42,691 nt of DNA, taken from assembly GCA_030262775.1 (NCBI GenBank), contig JAJSZP010000003.1, forward strand, positions 1-42,691, in the 5' to 3' direction. The DNA is from Deltaproteobacteria bacterium (GTDB lineage: Bacteria > Desulfobacterota > Desulfobacteria > Desulfobacterales > ETH-SRB1). Within the stretch, counting starts at the first letter, position 1; every line of letters starts with the position of its first letter. A program made the position numbers and the translations under genes. Positions 26,662-36,594 of this stretch are shown piece after piece. The notes below the pieces were generated by a model, which searched no databases, was not told the origin of the DNA, and was given only the letters and a program-made list of their open reading frames with translations.

Positions 26662-28776
26662 TCAGTCTGCCATCTTCTCTATATTACACAAAAGCCCCCG
26701 CAGTTGATAGCTGCCAAAGGCCGGATCATAAGGCGGAGCGCTTGATGTTAAGACGTTAGCATTAGACTCCCATACTCCAAAATCCGGCCCCTCTCTTTCC
26801 GGAAACCACCATCCGTGATCAATATTAACTATTCCGCTTTGTATATCCTCTGTTACCACTGCTTTCATCTTTATCCTGCCACGGGGAGAACTCACGTAAA
26901 TCCAGTCTCCGTCAGCGATTCCATGAGAATCAGCTATGGCTGGATGGAGCTCAGCAGTTGGATCAGGCCTTTTTTTTCTCAAGGATTTTATCTGGCGATG
27001 TTCGCTGTGAAAAAACTCAAGCCTTCTGCTTCCAGTTGTTAGCACGTACGGGAAATCGTTTTTAAGCTCAGGTTGATTTATAGGACTCTCTGGTGGTTCT
27101 TTATATGTTGGCATTGGATCATAACCCAACCTTTCTAAGGCGTTGCAGAAAAACTCTACTTTCTTTGAAGGTGTCCTGAATCCATTTTTCTCGAACTTTC
27201 GGTACTCGTGGGGCGGGAACACCATGGATCTCTTTTTTAGTTCTTCAAACGTCAGGCCTAATGGCTCAAGTCGGTAATTTAGAATATCTTCCATTGTTTC
27301 TTCAGAACCAGGCAGGTTCAATCGTTTTGCCAAGTCTATTAAAATCTCTTCATCCTGCCTGCAAAGACCAACCTGAACCACTTTTTGCTGAGCAAAAACA
27401 GCGTTTTCAGCTACATAGGGGAGTTCAATTGTTTGATTGACTTCCGGCCAGAATGCAGCAGGTAAAAAATAATCAGCCAAAGCTGCTGTTGGAGTCATAA
27501 ACATATCAGCAACGACAAGTAAATCCAGATTTAACAGAGAATTATAAACTTCTTTTGAATTTGCTATTGTAACCATAGGATTACTGCCAAAGTTTAGAAG
27601 AGCTCTTATTGGATAGGGCTTGCCTGTTCGCATTGCTTTAAGTACGCCGGGAATATGTGCTGAAGGCAGAAATGCTCTGAATCCTCCCAACAGCTTAAAT
27701 TGTTCCCCGCCTATTCTTTTCTTTATCATCCCCTTTGGCAATTTGTCTTTTAAGACCGGATAAGGCCTGATAATATTCATGCCTAAGATATCACTGCCTG
27801 GTACATCTATATTACCGGTTAAACCTCTAAGCAAAGAAATTGCTCTAACCGTTTGCAAACTATTTGGAGTGTGTTCGATAGCTACGCCCCATTCTATAAC
27901 TGACGGCTTTTCAAGTGCATATTGCCTTGCCGCGGCGACAATTTTTTCAGCAGGAACCCAGGTAATTTCTTCAGCCCATTTGGGCGTATAGTTTGACACA
28001 TGTTCCTTTAGTCTATTGAATCCTTTTGTCCATCTTTCAACAAATTCCTTATCATAAATGCCTTGATTGATAATTACATGGGCCATGGCAAGAGCGAGTG
28101 CATCATCTGTGCCCGGTCTTGTCGGCAGCCACATTTTACAGCGTTTTGCTGTTTCAGATCTTCTAGGATCAATCGCAATGCCAAAACTGCCGGCCTTTAA
28201 TGCCCTTTTTACCGGAAACGATAGTTCCCCGTCCGGGCCAGTAACAACGGGATTATGTCCCCAAAACAAAATGGTCTTAGGGGTGACCTTGCCGTAGTAG
28301 TCTGCAACCACAAACCCGCCATAGGTCAGATGGCTTACTGTTATTCTGGGAATAAAACAATTCGCAAGTCCTGGCTCATACCAATTGGGAGTTCCAAGAG
28401 AATTGGCAAAACGTATAACATGAGTAAAATGGTGCCTGCCTGTTCCCTGACCTATGGCAATAGACTCAGGGCCTGATTCCTGCCTGATACTGTCAAGCTT
28501 ATTCGCAATTTCGTCTAAGGCCGTATCCCAACTAATTTCTTTCCAGCTATTAGAACCTCTGCTTCCAACCCTTTTCAAAGGGGTCAAAATCCTGGAAGGA
28601 TGATATATAATTTCAGGAGTAGAAAGTCCTTTAATACACATCTGTCCACGGTTAAAAGGAGAGTCGGGATTTGGCTTTACTCTTGTAAGCTTACCATCTT
28701 TTACAAATAAAAGAGCGCTGCATCCACCATGGCATACTCTGCAAACGCTTTTAAAAATTTCTTCTTTATCTTTCAA
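26662..28776 (-). CDS. Molybdopterin-dependent oxidoreductase (DMSO reductase superfamily)
   Basis: [4Fe-4S] motif 'CRVCHGGCSALLFVKDGKLTRVKPNPDSPFNRGQMCIKG'; 'GQGTGRHH', 'FWGHNPVVTGP', 'IDPRRSETAKRCKMWLPTRPGTDDALALAMAHVII'. No obvious Tat signal. Confidence 0.93.
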   Translation of the reverse strand: MKDKEEIFKSVCRVCHGGCSALLFVKDGKLTRVKPNPDSPFNRGQMCIKGLSTPEIIYHPSRILTPLKRVGSRGSNSWKEISWDTALDEIANKLDSIRQESGPESIAIGQGTGRHHFTHVIRFANSLGTPNWYEPGLANCFIPRITVSHLTYGGFVVADYYGKVTPKTILFWGHNPVVTGPDGELSFPVKRALKAGSFGIAIDPRRSETAKRCKMWLPTRPGTDDALALAMAHVIINQGIYDKEFVERWTKGFNRLKEHVSNYTPKWAEEITWVPAEKIVAAARQYALEKPSVIEWGVAIEHTPNSLQTVRAISLLRGLTGNIDVPGSDILGMNIIRPYPVLKDKLPKGMIKKRIGGEQFKLLGGFRAFLPSAHIPGVLKAMRTGKPYPIRALLNFGSNPMVTIANSKEVYNSLLNLDLLVVADMFMTPTAALADYFLPAAFWPEVNQTIELPYVAENAVFAQQKVVQVGLCRQDEEILIDLAKRLNLPGSEETMEDILNYRLEPLGLTFEELKKRSMVFPPHEYRKFEKNGFRTPSKKVEFFCNALERLGYDPMPTYKEPPESPINQPELKNDFPYVLTTGSRRLEFFHSEHRQIKSLRKKRPDPTAELHPAIADSHGIADGDWIYVSSPRGRIKMKAVVTEDIQSGIVNIDHGWWFPEREGPDFGVWESNANVLTSSAPPYDPAFGSYQLRGLLCNIEKMAD

Positions 28777-28809
28777 AATTAGTACCCGTTCACAGCAGAG
28801 AGCGCAGAG

Positions 28810-29967
28810 CTAAGAGAGAAAAGATTTTTCCGATCTTACTCTAAGCTCCACGCTCTTATTAAAACGCGCAAGAATCTTGCAGTTTTCTTCGATAATTCTC
28901 TCCGGCGATCCAAGGAGATCGCACAGGTCATCAGGACCGCCAACAATATCTGTCACAATTTCATCAAGATGAATTCGCCCATTCACACACAGGCTGAGAA
29001 TTTTGGCAAATGCTCCGCCAAGATGGCCGCGTGATCCAACCAAAGACACAGCATTGGTAATCATGTGGTCCATAGCATCCAAAACCAAAGGCTCACCGCT
29101 TCTCGCCAGGAGGGCAATACGGCCGTTGGCATTCAAGCGCCGGAATGCCCTGCTAACGTTATCCATATACCCGGAGGCCTCAATAAGCACATCGACGGAA
29201 CACGGACCATGGTCAAAGAATTCTTCAATATCGTACACATGATCGCTCCACTTCATCGCGAGCTTTCTTCGAAATTCAACAGGCTCAACAACGTGGACAC
29301 AGGAAGCACCGAAAACAACCTTGCTCAACATTGCAGAAAAAATTCCTATTGGACCGGCTCCAAAAACAAGAACCACGTCTCCTGGCCCTACACCAGTGTT
29401 CTGACAAGCAACATAAGCGACACCTGCGGGCTCAATGCATGCAGCCGCTCTCAGTCCCCTGTCGCTTTCCGCCAACGCAGAAACATCATGGCTCAGCATC
29501 GCAGGTACATCAACCACTGTGCCAAAGAGTCCATCCTTTTCCAGTCCCAACAATTGTGCATGACAACACTGATTGAACTGACCTCTCCGGCACACATCAC
29601 AGTGATGGCAAACAATGATTGACTCAAACGTAACACAGTCGCCTGGTTTCACATGGTAAACATGAGAACCAGCTTCAAGTACCCTGGCAACTCCTTCGTG
29701 CCCGATGATTCGGCCTTCAGGAGGAATCTCTGCCGGTGCGGAGCATCGAATATAGCCTGTATCAGGATTCGTCTCTACCAAATGCACGTCTGTACCGCAC
29801 AATCCTGCATAGATCATCTCCACCCTGATTTCATCAGAACGTAAGTGGCCCAGCTCACGTTTCTCAATGGAAACACGCGGATTTTGATAAATTTGGTGAG
29901 GCCCCGGATCAACAACTCCCTCTACAGGCTTTCTATCTGCACGAAGAACAACAACTTTAGATTTCAT
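28810..29967 (-). CDS. Zinc-dependent alcohol/sugar dehydrogenase (MDR family)
   Basis: 'GLCGTDVHL', 'GHEGVARVLEAGSHV', 'CHHCDVCRRGQFNQC', Rossmann 'VLVFGAGPIGIF'. Confidence 0.9.
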   Translation of the reverse strand: MKSKVVVLRADRKPVEGVVDPGPHQIYQNPRVSIEKRELGHLRSDEIRVEMIYAGLCGTDVHLVETNPDTGYIRCSAPAEIPPEGRIIGHEGVARVLEAGSHVYHVKPGDCVTFESIIVCHHCDVCRRGQFNQCCHAQLLGLEKDGLFGTVVDVPAMLSHDVSALAESDRGLRAAACIEPAGVAYVACQNTGVGPGDVVLVFGAGPIGIFSAMLSKVVFGASCVHVVEPVEFRRKLAMKWSDHVYDIEEFFDHGPCSVDVLIEASGYMDNVSRAFRRLNANGRIALLARSGEPLVLDAMDHMITNAVSLVGSRGHLGGAFAKILSLCVNGRIHLDEIVTDIVGGPDDLCDLLGSPERIIEENCKILARFNKSVELRVRSEKSFLS

Positions 29968-31466
29968 GCCCCCTCCATCTCCAACGCCTTTTTATCTATT
30001 TTTCCACTCCCGATCTTAGGTAGAAATTTTCTGATCTCGACTATTCGGGGCACCTTGTATTGAGCTATTCTCCCTCTACAAAAGGCAAATATTTCTTTTT
30101 CTGTTATTTCCCTTCCATTCTTTGTCACTATAATGGCCTTAGGTACCTCGCCTCTGAGATCATCATTTGAAGCTATTACCACCGTCTCTTTAATATCCGG
30201 ATGTTCCATTAAGGCCAACTCAATCTCAAGTGGATATACCTTAAGCCCGGCAACCTTCATCAGCCCGGCTTTTCTGTCAACAAAGTAAATATTCCCTTCT
30301 CTATCCCTTTTGCCTAAATCACCACTGTAATACCAACCATTTTTAAAACAATTTTTACTGTTCATGGGATATTTATAGTAGCCATTAACAACTGCCGATC
30401 CCTTGAATATTAATTCTCCTATCTCGCCGGCGCCAACCAGCTCATCATTTTCATCCACTATTTTTACTTCATAGGACATGCAGGGTTTTCCAACCGAACC
30501 GGGAACTATCGGCCCTCCCGGCACCTGAGTAATGGCAATGCCGGTTGTTTCCGTGCTCCCCCATACAGGTATAATAGGAACGCCGATCTTTTGCCTAAAA
30601 CGCTCAACGAGTTCCGGCCTGGTATGCATTCCCCCGCTTTCCGGAACCCTGAGAGAACTAAGATCATATTCATAATGATCAAGCACATCCAGCAATTTTT
30701 CGTACATGGGCGCCAACCCCATCATACAGGTAACACTATGATCAGAAATGACCTTTGCTAAAGACTTTGGATATATCCTGTCAAGCAAGACCATAGTCCC
30801 TCCTAAATAGAGGGGTCTTGCAATTAGTTCATGAGGATGGGCGAATGGTGCAAAGATGCAAAGGTGGATATCATTTGCGGTAAGTTTAAGGGCATCAACT
30901 GCAGCTATTGTATTCCAGTATATCTGAGCGTGAGTAGTAATAGCGCCTTTAGGATTGCCTGTAGAGCCGGATGTATAGTTTAGATAAACAATATCGTTGT
31001 CTTCAGCTCTGAAACTAAAATTCTCGGATTTTTTATCTTTTATTATCTTGTCCCAGGAAATTTCTTCTTCGTTCTTATTATTGCCTGCAACTACCACTGG
31101 AATTTCTAAGCTCGAAGGAATGGATCTTTTCGCAAGGTTCAAAAACTGTTCGTGGACAATAAGGCACCTGGGGTCAATATTTTGCAATAAGACATTGATC
31201 TTATCATCCAGAAGCTCAAAATTTATGGGAACAACTACGCCTTGAACTTTTGCTATGGCCAGAAAACTGATAACCAGTTCAGGAACCCTGGGGAGCATCA
31301 GCCCAACTTTATCTCCCTTATTGACCCCCATCTCCACCAAAGCATCGGCCAGCTTGTTTACCGTCTGATTTAGTTCTCTGTAACTGATTTTTGTGTTATA
31401 ATAAATTATAGCTATCTTGTCAGGAATATCTCTTGCGTGTATCTCAAGCATCTCAACCAGAGTCAT
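29964..31466 (-). CDS. AMP-binding acyl-CoA synthetase/ligase
   Basis: 'YLNYTSGSTGNPKGAITTH', 'GSTETTG', 'GWYYSGDLGKRDREGNIYFVDRKAGLMKVAGLKVYPLEIE', 'KIGSGKIDKK'. Confidence 0.95.
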   Translation of the reverse strand: MTLVEMLEIHARDIPDKIAIIYYNTKISYRELNQTVNKLADALVEMGVNKGDKVGLMLPRVPELVISFLAIAKVQGVVVPINFELLDDKINVLLQNIDPRCLIVHEQFLNLAKRSIPSSLEIPVVVAGNNKNEEEISWDKIIKDKKSENFSFRAEDNDIVYLNYTSGSTGNPKGAITTHAQIYWNTIAAVDALKLTANDIHLCIFAPFAHPHELIARPLYLGGTMVLLDRIYPKSLAKVISDHSVTCMMGLAPMYEKLLDVLDHYEYDLSSLRVPESGGMHTRPELVERFRQKIGVPIIPVWGSTETTGIAITQVPGGPIVPGSVGKPCMSYEVKIVDENDELVGAGEIGELIFKGSAVVNGYYKYPMNSKNCFKNGWYYSGDLGKRDREGNIYFVDRKAGLMKVAGLKVYPLEIELALMEHPDIKETVVIASNDDLRGEVPKAIIVTKNGREITEKEIFAFCRGRIAQYKVPRIVEIRKFLPKIGSGKIDKKALEMEGA

Positions 31467-31584
31467 AACAAAGTCCTACTTTCAAAATTCTATCTATCAG
31501 TCCCCGGAAGCTGCAGGAACTTTCCATAAAATGCCCCAATAAGTTTGTCAACTTTTCTGGAGTCAGAAATTTACAAACTCATTT

Positions 31585-33006
31585 TTATAAGGCTCCTCTA
31601 CCACCAATCACTGCTGGTATTGTTTTAAAAAGTATCTTCAGGTCGCCAATAAAACTCCAGTTGTCAATATATTCCAGATCCAATTTCATCCAATCTTCAA
31701 AAGAGATGTCATTCCTGCCACTAATCTGCCAGGTACAGGTAATCCCAGGTTTTATACTGAAGCGCTTACGTTGCCAATCCTGGGTAAAACCGTTATAATC
31801 TCGTATCGGAAGCGGCCTGGGCCCCACTAAGCTCATGCTTCCCCCTATAACATTAAATAACTGTGGCAATTCATCAATACTTGTTTTTCTAAGCCAGCGC
31901 CCAACTTTAGTAATCCTTGGATCATTTCGAATCTTGAAAACCGGACCATCCATTTCGTTCAAGATTTGATATTTTTCTTGTTCTTTTTCCGCACCCATCA
32001 CCATTGTGCGAAACTTGTATAGACGGAAAATCCGTTTGTTGTACCCTACCCGCTCCTGAGCAAAGTAAATTGGCCCTGGAGACGTGAGTTTAATGGCAAA
32101 TGCAGCCGCCAGCATCAGAGGAAAGGTCAATATTATAAATGCCAACCCCACGACCGAATCCATTGTCCTTTTTAACAGATACCGCCCATAGCCATACGGC
32201 CTTGAAGCTGCCGTCAATATCCAAAAACCGGCAAATGTTCCAGTTTTTAATGTTGTAAACTTAGTATCGAAAAGCTGAAAAATATAGCGTATTATAATGC
32301 CTTGTTCTTCGGCTTCTTTTATGATTTGTTGAGCACGTTCATATTGGGAATCAAGAGGTAAAGCAATAACCACTTCATCAACCACCTGACTCCTTAAAAT
32401 AGTCGAAAAATCATCAAGGTTTCCTAAAAGCCTTATGTTTTCTCCATGGCAATTTTTGTGATCATCAACATATCCTAATATGCGATATCCCCATTCCTCA
32501 TGTTCCTGAACCTTTCGAACAAAGTAACATGAATTCTTATTAGCTCCAACCATTAGAATAAATCGAAGATTCCTGCCATAAATACGCAACTGGTTGAGGG
32601 AATATCTTAAAATGGTGCGGAAGGATATAGTCAAAATGGTACTTGAAAGCCAAAACACAGAGAGGAACTGCCCGGTAAAAACCTTAACGCTAAAAATCTG
32701 TCCACACACCAGGATAACGACTGTCCCTATCGTTGTGGCTTTGACAATATCTTTCCACTCTTGAATATGGCCATCTAATCGGCGAGACTTGTAAAACCGG
32801 CAACTATGCAGGACAGCTCCCCATAAAAAAACAATAATTAACAGCATGATTTCATCGGCCAATCTGATGTGTAAAGACAACAGATATTCTAAGGTAATCG
32901 TCTTTGTATGGTCAGTAATGAACCATGCGAACAGTAAACTGACTATCAATATAAATATATCTGAAAGTTTATAAAGATTCAGCAGCAAACTTCGACGGAA
33001 AAACAT
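31585..33006 (-). CDS. Polyprenyl glycosylphosphotransferase (WbaP/CpsE-like initiating sugar transferase)
   Basis: N-terminal TM bundle, CoA-binding-like middle domain, 'KRTMDSVVGLAFIILTFPLMLAAAFAIKLTSPGPIYFAQERVGYN', 'RKTSIDELPQLFNVIGGSMSLVGPRP'. Confidence 0.95.
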   Translation of the reverse strand: MFFRRSLLLNLYKLSDIFILIVSLLFAWFITDHTKTITLEYLLSLHIRLADEIMLLIIVFLWGAVLHSCRFYKSRRLDGHIQEWKDIVKATTIGTVVILVCGQIFSVKVFTGQFLSVFWLSSTILTISFRTILRYSLNQLRIYGRNLRFILMVGANKNSCYFVRKVQEHEEWGYRILGYVDDHKNCHGENIRLLGNLDDFSTILRSQVVDEVVIALPLDSQYERAQQIIKEAEEQGIIIRYIFQLFDTKFTTLKTGTFAGFWILTAASRPYGYGRYLLKRTMDSVVGLAFIILTFPLMLAAAFAIKLTSPGPIYFAQERVGYNKRIFRLYKFRTMVMGAEKEQEKYQILNEMDGPVFKIRNDPRITKVGRWLRKTSIDELPQLFNVIGGSMSLVGPRPLPIRDYNGFTQDWQRKRFSIKPGITCTWQISGRNDISFEDWMKLDLEYIDNWSFIGDLKILFKTIPAVIGGRGAL

Positions 33007-33059
33007 GATTTGCCTATATTATTTTGCTTTGCACTAATGTAATTTGAAATACCTCCAGT

Positions 33060-35237
33060 CTAAGGAGCGCATTGCCTTTGTAAAAGTAAAAACTTGTCTT
33101 TCTCAGGCACTTTTTCCATCAAGTTGAGATAGGTCATTTCCATATCATTTAAAAGCCGTTCTTGAGAATACCTTTGCTTAACAAATACTCGCGCCCTTTT
33201 TATACACTCTTCCTTTTGGCTTATACCATTCTCAGCAAGATATTTAAGTCCGTTAGCAAATCCAGATACATCATCATTTCGGCAAAGAATCCCTTTTTCA
33301 CATACTGTAAAACCGTTAGATTGTGAGACATTGACTGGAATTCCCAGGAGATCCGGAACTCCCCCTGCATCAGTAGCAATTACCGGCACCAAAGAAGCCA
33401 TAGCTTCAATAATTGAGACTGGTGTTCCTTCATTTATTGAAGTCAGGGATAAAATATCAAGATCAGCATATACTGAAGGCACATCTTTTACCCACCCACA
33501 GAATAAAACATGATTGTACAGACCCTGCTTATTGCAATAGGCTTCCAGCTCATGCCTTAATTCGCCATCCCCTACTACCAAAAATTTTACCGGAATACGA
33601 GGATTATTTTCGAGAAATAAGTTTGCGGCCTTAAGAAACATCATATGGTTCTTTATAGGAGCCAATCGTCCAATTATACCAATCAAAAATGTATCATCAT
33701 CTATCCCGATTTTTCGTCTAAATTGTCCTTTCAGTAAATTGCAGGACAAAAACGGTGACAAGTCAAATCCCAGTTCTATAATTTTGATTTTATCAGCCGG
33801 AGCAATTCGATATTTACAAACAAGTTCTCTTTTCTGTATTTCGCTTATAGCTATAATTATATCAGTTACCATAGCAAATAGACGCTCAATCCAAACGAAC
33901 ATCAATGATGTTGAACGACTAAAATAGCCTTTAAAAATATGCCCGTGAAAAGTGTGAACAACGCGTACATGTTTAGCACAAAAAAGATTATATGCGCTTG
34001 CAGCAATCCTGGCACTGGTGCCGGCTTTTGCTGTATGCGTATGAACAATATCGGGTTTTACCAGGTAAAGTATTCTGAAAATTTGAAAAAAAGCCTTAAA
34101 ATCCATTTTGAGGCTTATCTCTCTTTGGAGTTCGGGAATAATTACAGGTTTATTTTCCATAGATTCAAACAAATAGCTCATATCCCCTTCCTGGGGAGAA
34201 ATCTTTCCTGTCACCAAAGTTGATTCAAATCTTTCAGTATTCAATCCTTTTGTTAATAAATGGACATGAATAGCAGGTCCGCCTATATTAAGACGAGCAA
34301 TCAAACGCAATATCTTGATTTTTTCTTTCTTTTCTTTAGCTTGTGTTATCTTTTTGTGTTGTTGTATGCCATGCTGTTGATACCAGACACGTATTCCGTT
34401 GGAGACAAGAGTGAAAACAAGCCTTATTGAAAGTCCGGCAATAACTATAAGTCTCATAAACCAAAAAGAAGGCTTATTGTACTTATTGAAAAGCAGATAG
34501 CTGCTCTTATGAAATTCAAAGACCGAGCGAAAAAGCAGTTTATCACTGCTTCCCCCGACATAATGAACGATGGTCGCCTGCGGGAAGTACACCACCTTCC
34601 ATCCGGAATGCCACATGCGTTTGCACCAGTCAGCATCCTCCCAGTACATGAAAAACCGTTCGTCCATCAAGCCGGCATCCTCAACAGCCTTTCTCCTCAC
34701 GACCATGCAGGCTCCGGAGACCCAATCAGCCTCTATAGGAGTTATACCATCGCATCTATTTGTGAGTACATTCTGTCTAGTGATTTTATTGCCGGGAAAC
34801 AATTTACTGAGAAGTGACTTGCGGCCGAACAATCCTGTAAGAGGAGTAGGAAAAGACCTGGCCGATCCTTGAACAGATCCATCATGATCAAAGATTGTTG
34901 GTCCTATAACTCCCACATCGGGATTATCTTCCATGTAACAAAGGACCGATTTAAAAAAACCCTTTTCAATATGAGTATCAGGATTCAAAAGAACAACATA
35001 AGGCGAAAAACTTACTTTTAAAGCCTGATTAACTGCCGCGGCAAAGCCCATATTATATGTATTTCCGGTGAGTATAACCTCCGGGAAAAATTTACTTACG
35101 CGGCTTACATCGTCATTAGAGTCATTGTCTTGTACAAAAATATTTACAGAAATATCTCCTATGCAATCATAAATAGACTCAAGGCATTTAATAAGATAAT
35201 CCGTGCTGTTATAATTAACTATGATAATATCTATCAA
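33060..35237 (-). CDS. Bifunctional glycosyltransferase: N-terminal GT2 fused to C-terminal GT4
   Basis: N-terminal 'DIIIVNYNSTDYLIKCLESIY', 'NPDTHIEKGF'; C-terminal 'ILRLIARLNIGGPAIHVHLLTKGL', 'GIIGRLAPIKNHMMFLKAA', 'SLTSINEGTPVSIIEAMASLVPVIATDAGGVPDLL'. Confidence 0.92.
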   Translation of the reverse strand: MIDIIIVNYNSTDYLIKCLESIYDCIGDISVNIFVQDNDSNDDVSRVSKFFPEVILTGNTYNMGFAAAVNQALKVSFSPYVVLLNPDTHIEKGFFKSVLCYMEDNPDVGVIGPTIFDHDGSVQGSARSFPTPLTGLFGRKSLLSKLFPGNKITRQNVLTNRCDGITPIEADWVSGACMVVRRKAVEDAGLMDERFFMYWEDADWCKRMWHSGWKVVYFPQATIVHYVGGSSDKLLFRSVFEFHKSSYLLFNKYNKPSFWFMRLIVIAGLSIRLVFTLVSNGIRVWYQQHGIQQHKKITQAKEKKEKIKILRLIARLNIGGPAIHVHLLTKGLNTERFESTLVTGKISPQEGDMSYLFESMENKPVIIPELQREISLKMDFKAFFQIFRILYLVKPDIVHTHTAKAGTSARIAASAYNLFCAKHVRVVHTFHGHIFKGYFSRSTSLMFVWIERLFAMVTDIIIAISEIQKRELVCKYRIAPADKIKIIELGFDLSPFLSCNLLKGQFRRKIGIDDDTFLIGIIGRLAPIKNHMMFLKAANLFLENNPRIPVKFLVVGDGELRHELEAYCNKQGLYNHVLFCGWVKDVPSVYADLDILSLTSINEGTPVSIIEAMASLVPVIATDAGGVPDLLGIPVNVSQSNGFTVCEKGILCRNDDVSGFANGLKYLAENGISQKEECIKRARVFVKQRYSQERLLNDMEMTYLNLMEKVPEKDKFLLLQRQCAP

Positions 35238-35334
35238 ATTAGAATCCTTTACGTAATAGTTCAGCTAAGTTTTGACAGGATAACAGGATTGACATGATTG
35301 TTTCCCTTATACGATAATTGTTTCCGTAAGTTCT

Positions 35335-36501
35335 TTATATTCCATTTTGCAGAATGGATGGGAGCTCTTTTAGCGCTTTTTCTACAGGCAGTATGGAGAT
35401 GTTGTCTACATATTCCGGCCTTGAACCACCATATAGCATGTATAGCTTCGCTTCGGGATAGTCATTTGCAAATGACTTCAGTCCGTTAAGATCTTTTTTT
35501 GCAATTCGGCTGGAACGTTTTATTTCAAAAGCAAGAAGACCCTTTGGGCCATAGAGAATAAAATCAACTTCAACGCCATTGCTCGTTCGCCAGTAATACA
35601 GATTATATTCATAGTTGTAATAGTCATTGATGGCAGACAATTCTTGAAAGCAAAGGGTTTCCAGGCCTGGCCCTTCAGCTTCTTGAGGAGAATCAAGCGG
35701 TCCCATAGGACGGAGTGTCCGAAAAAAACCTACATCAAAAAAGTAGAATTTAGGATGGGATATCATTCTTCGCTTTGCCCTTCGTGTAAAGACAGGAAGG
35801 GAGGTGGATAGAAGAAGATCTTCAAGTACTGAAAAGTAGTTTGTAACTCGCATTCTTTCAATACCGGATTCTCTTGCTATCTCGGAAATATTCAATACTG
35901 ATCCCTGTGAAAAGGAAGCTGTTTCAAGAAAACGTGAAAAACTGCCTAAATTCCTTGTTAAGCCTTCCTGCAGAATTTCCTCTCGTAAATATGTCTGAAC
36001 ATAGGCCTTTAAAAAGAGATTGGGGTTTTTTTCATAAAGAATTGAGGGCAAATGCCCCCATGCTAATGACTTTTTCAAACAAAAGCTGTCGCCCAGTTCA
36101 ACGGCTGTAAGAGGATACATTTTGTAGGTTAAGGCACGCCCAGCCAGTAGATTTACACCTTTCTTTCTGAGAGTTCTATCACTGGAGCCCGTGAGTATGA
36201 ATTTGTAGTGAAAAGTTTCTATTAACCGATGGACCTCGTTTAATAGTTCCGGAATCCTCTGGATCTCATCAAGAATGATCCAGTTTTGAAAACCTGGGGG
36301 TATTAGATTTTCCAGGCGATCCGGCCGTGCTAAAAAATCATTATAAAAATCAAATTTCAGGAGATCAAAGTACACAGCTTCCGAAAAGATGCTTTTTATC
36401 CATGTAGTTTTTCCAGCACCTCTTGGTCCAAACAGAAAAAAACTCTTGTTATTATCAACCGGAATTTTTAGCAATCTGCTGAACATAATTTCATTTTGCA
36501 T
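35335..36501 (-). CDS. AAA_14 / DUF4143-type ATP-binding protein
   Basis: 'FLFGPRGAGKTTWIKSIF' Walker A, 'NWIILDEIQRIPELLNEVHRLIE' Walker B, 'FILTGSSDRTLRKKGVNLLAGRALTYKMYPL', C-terminal 'VEVDFILYGPKGLLAFEIKRS'. Confidence 0.9.
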   Translation of the reverse strand: MQNEIMFSRLLKIPVDNNKSFFLFGPRGAGKTTWIKSIFSEAVYFDLLKFDFYNDFLARPDRLENLIPPGFQNWIILDEIQRIPELLNEVHRLIETFHYKFILTGSSDRTLRKKGVNLLAGRALTYKMYPLTAVELGDSFCLKKSLAWGHLPSILYEKNPNLFLKAYVQTYLREEILQEGLTRNLGSFSRFLETASFSQGSVLNISEIARESGIERMRVTNYFSVLEDLLLSTSLPVFTRRAKRRMISHPKFYFFDVGFFRTLRPMGPLDSPQEAEGPGLETLCFQELSAINDYYNYEYNLYYWRTSNGVEVDFILYGPKGLLAFEIKRSSRIAKKDLNGLKSFANDYPEAKLYMLYGGSRPEYVDNISILPVEKALKELPSILQNGI

Positions 36502-36594
36502 AGATATTTGAAGAAGTCAACTTCAAAATTTATATTCCAGGCATCTGTGAATGGTCTTCCGTCTGGACCTTCATACTGTCGCATTCACCACCTC

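Noticed and set aside
29065-29622. 185-aa plus-strand ORF
   Set aside because: Antisense shadow of the MDR dehydrogenase.
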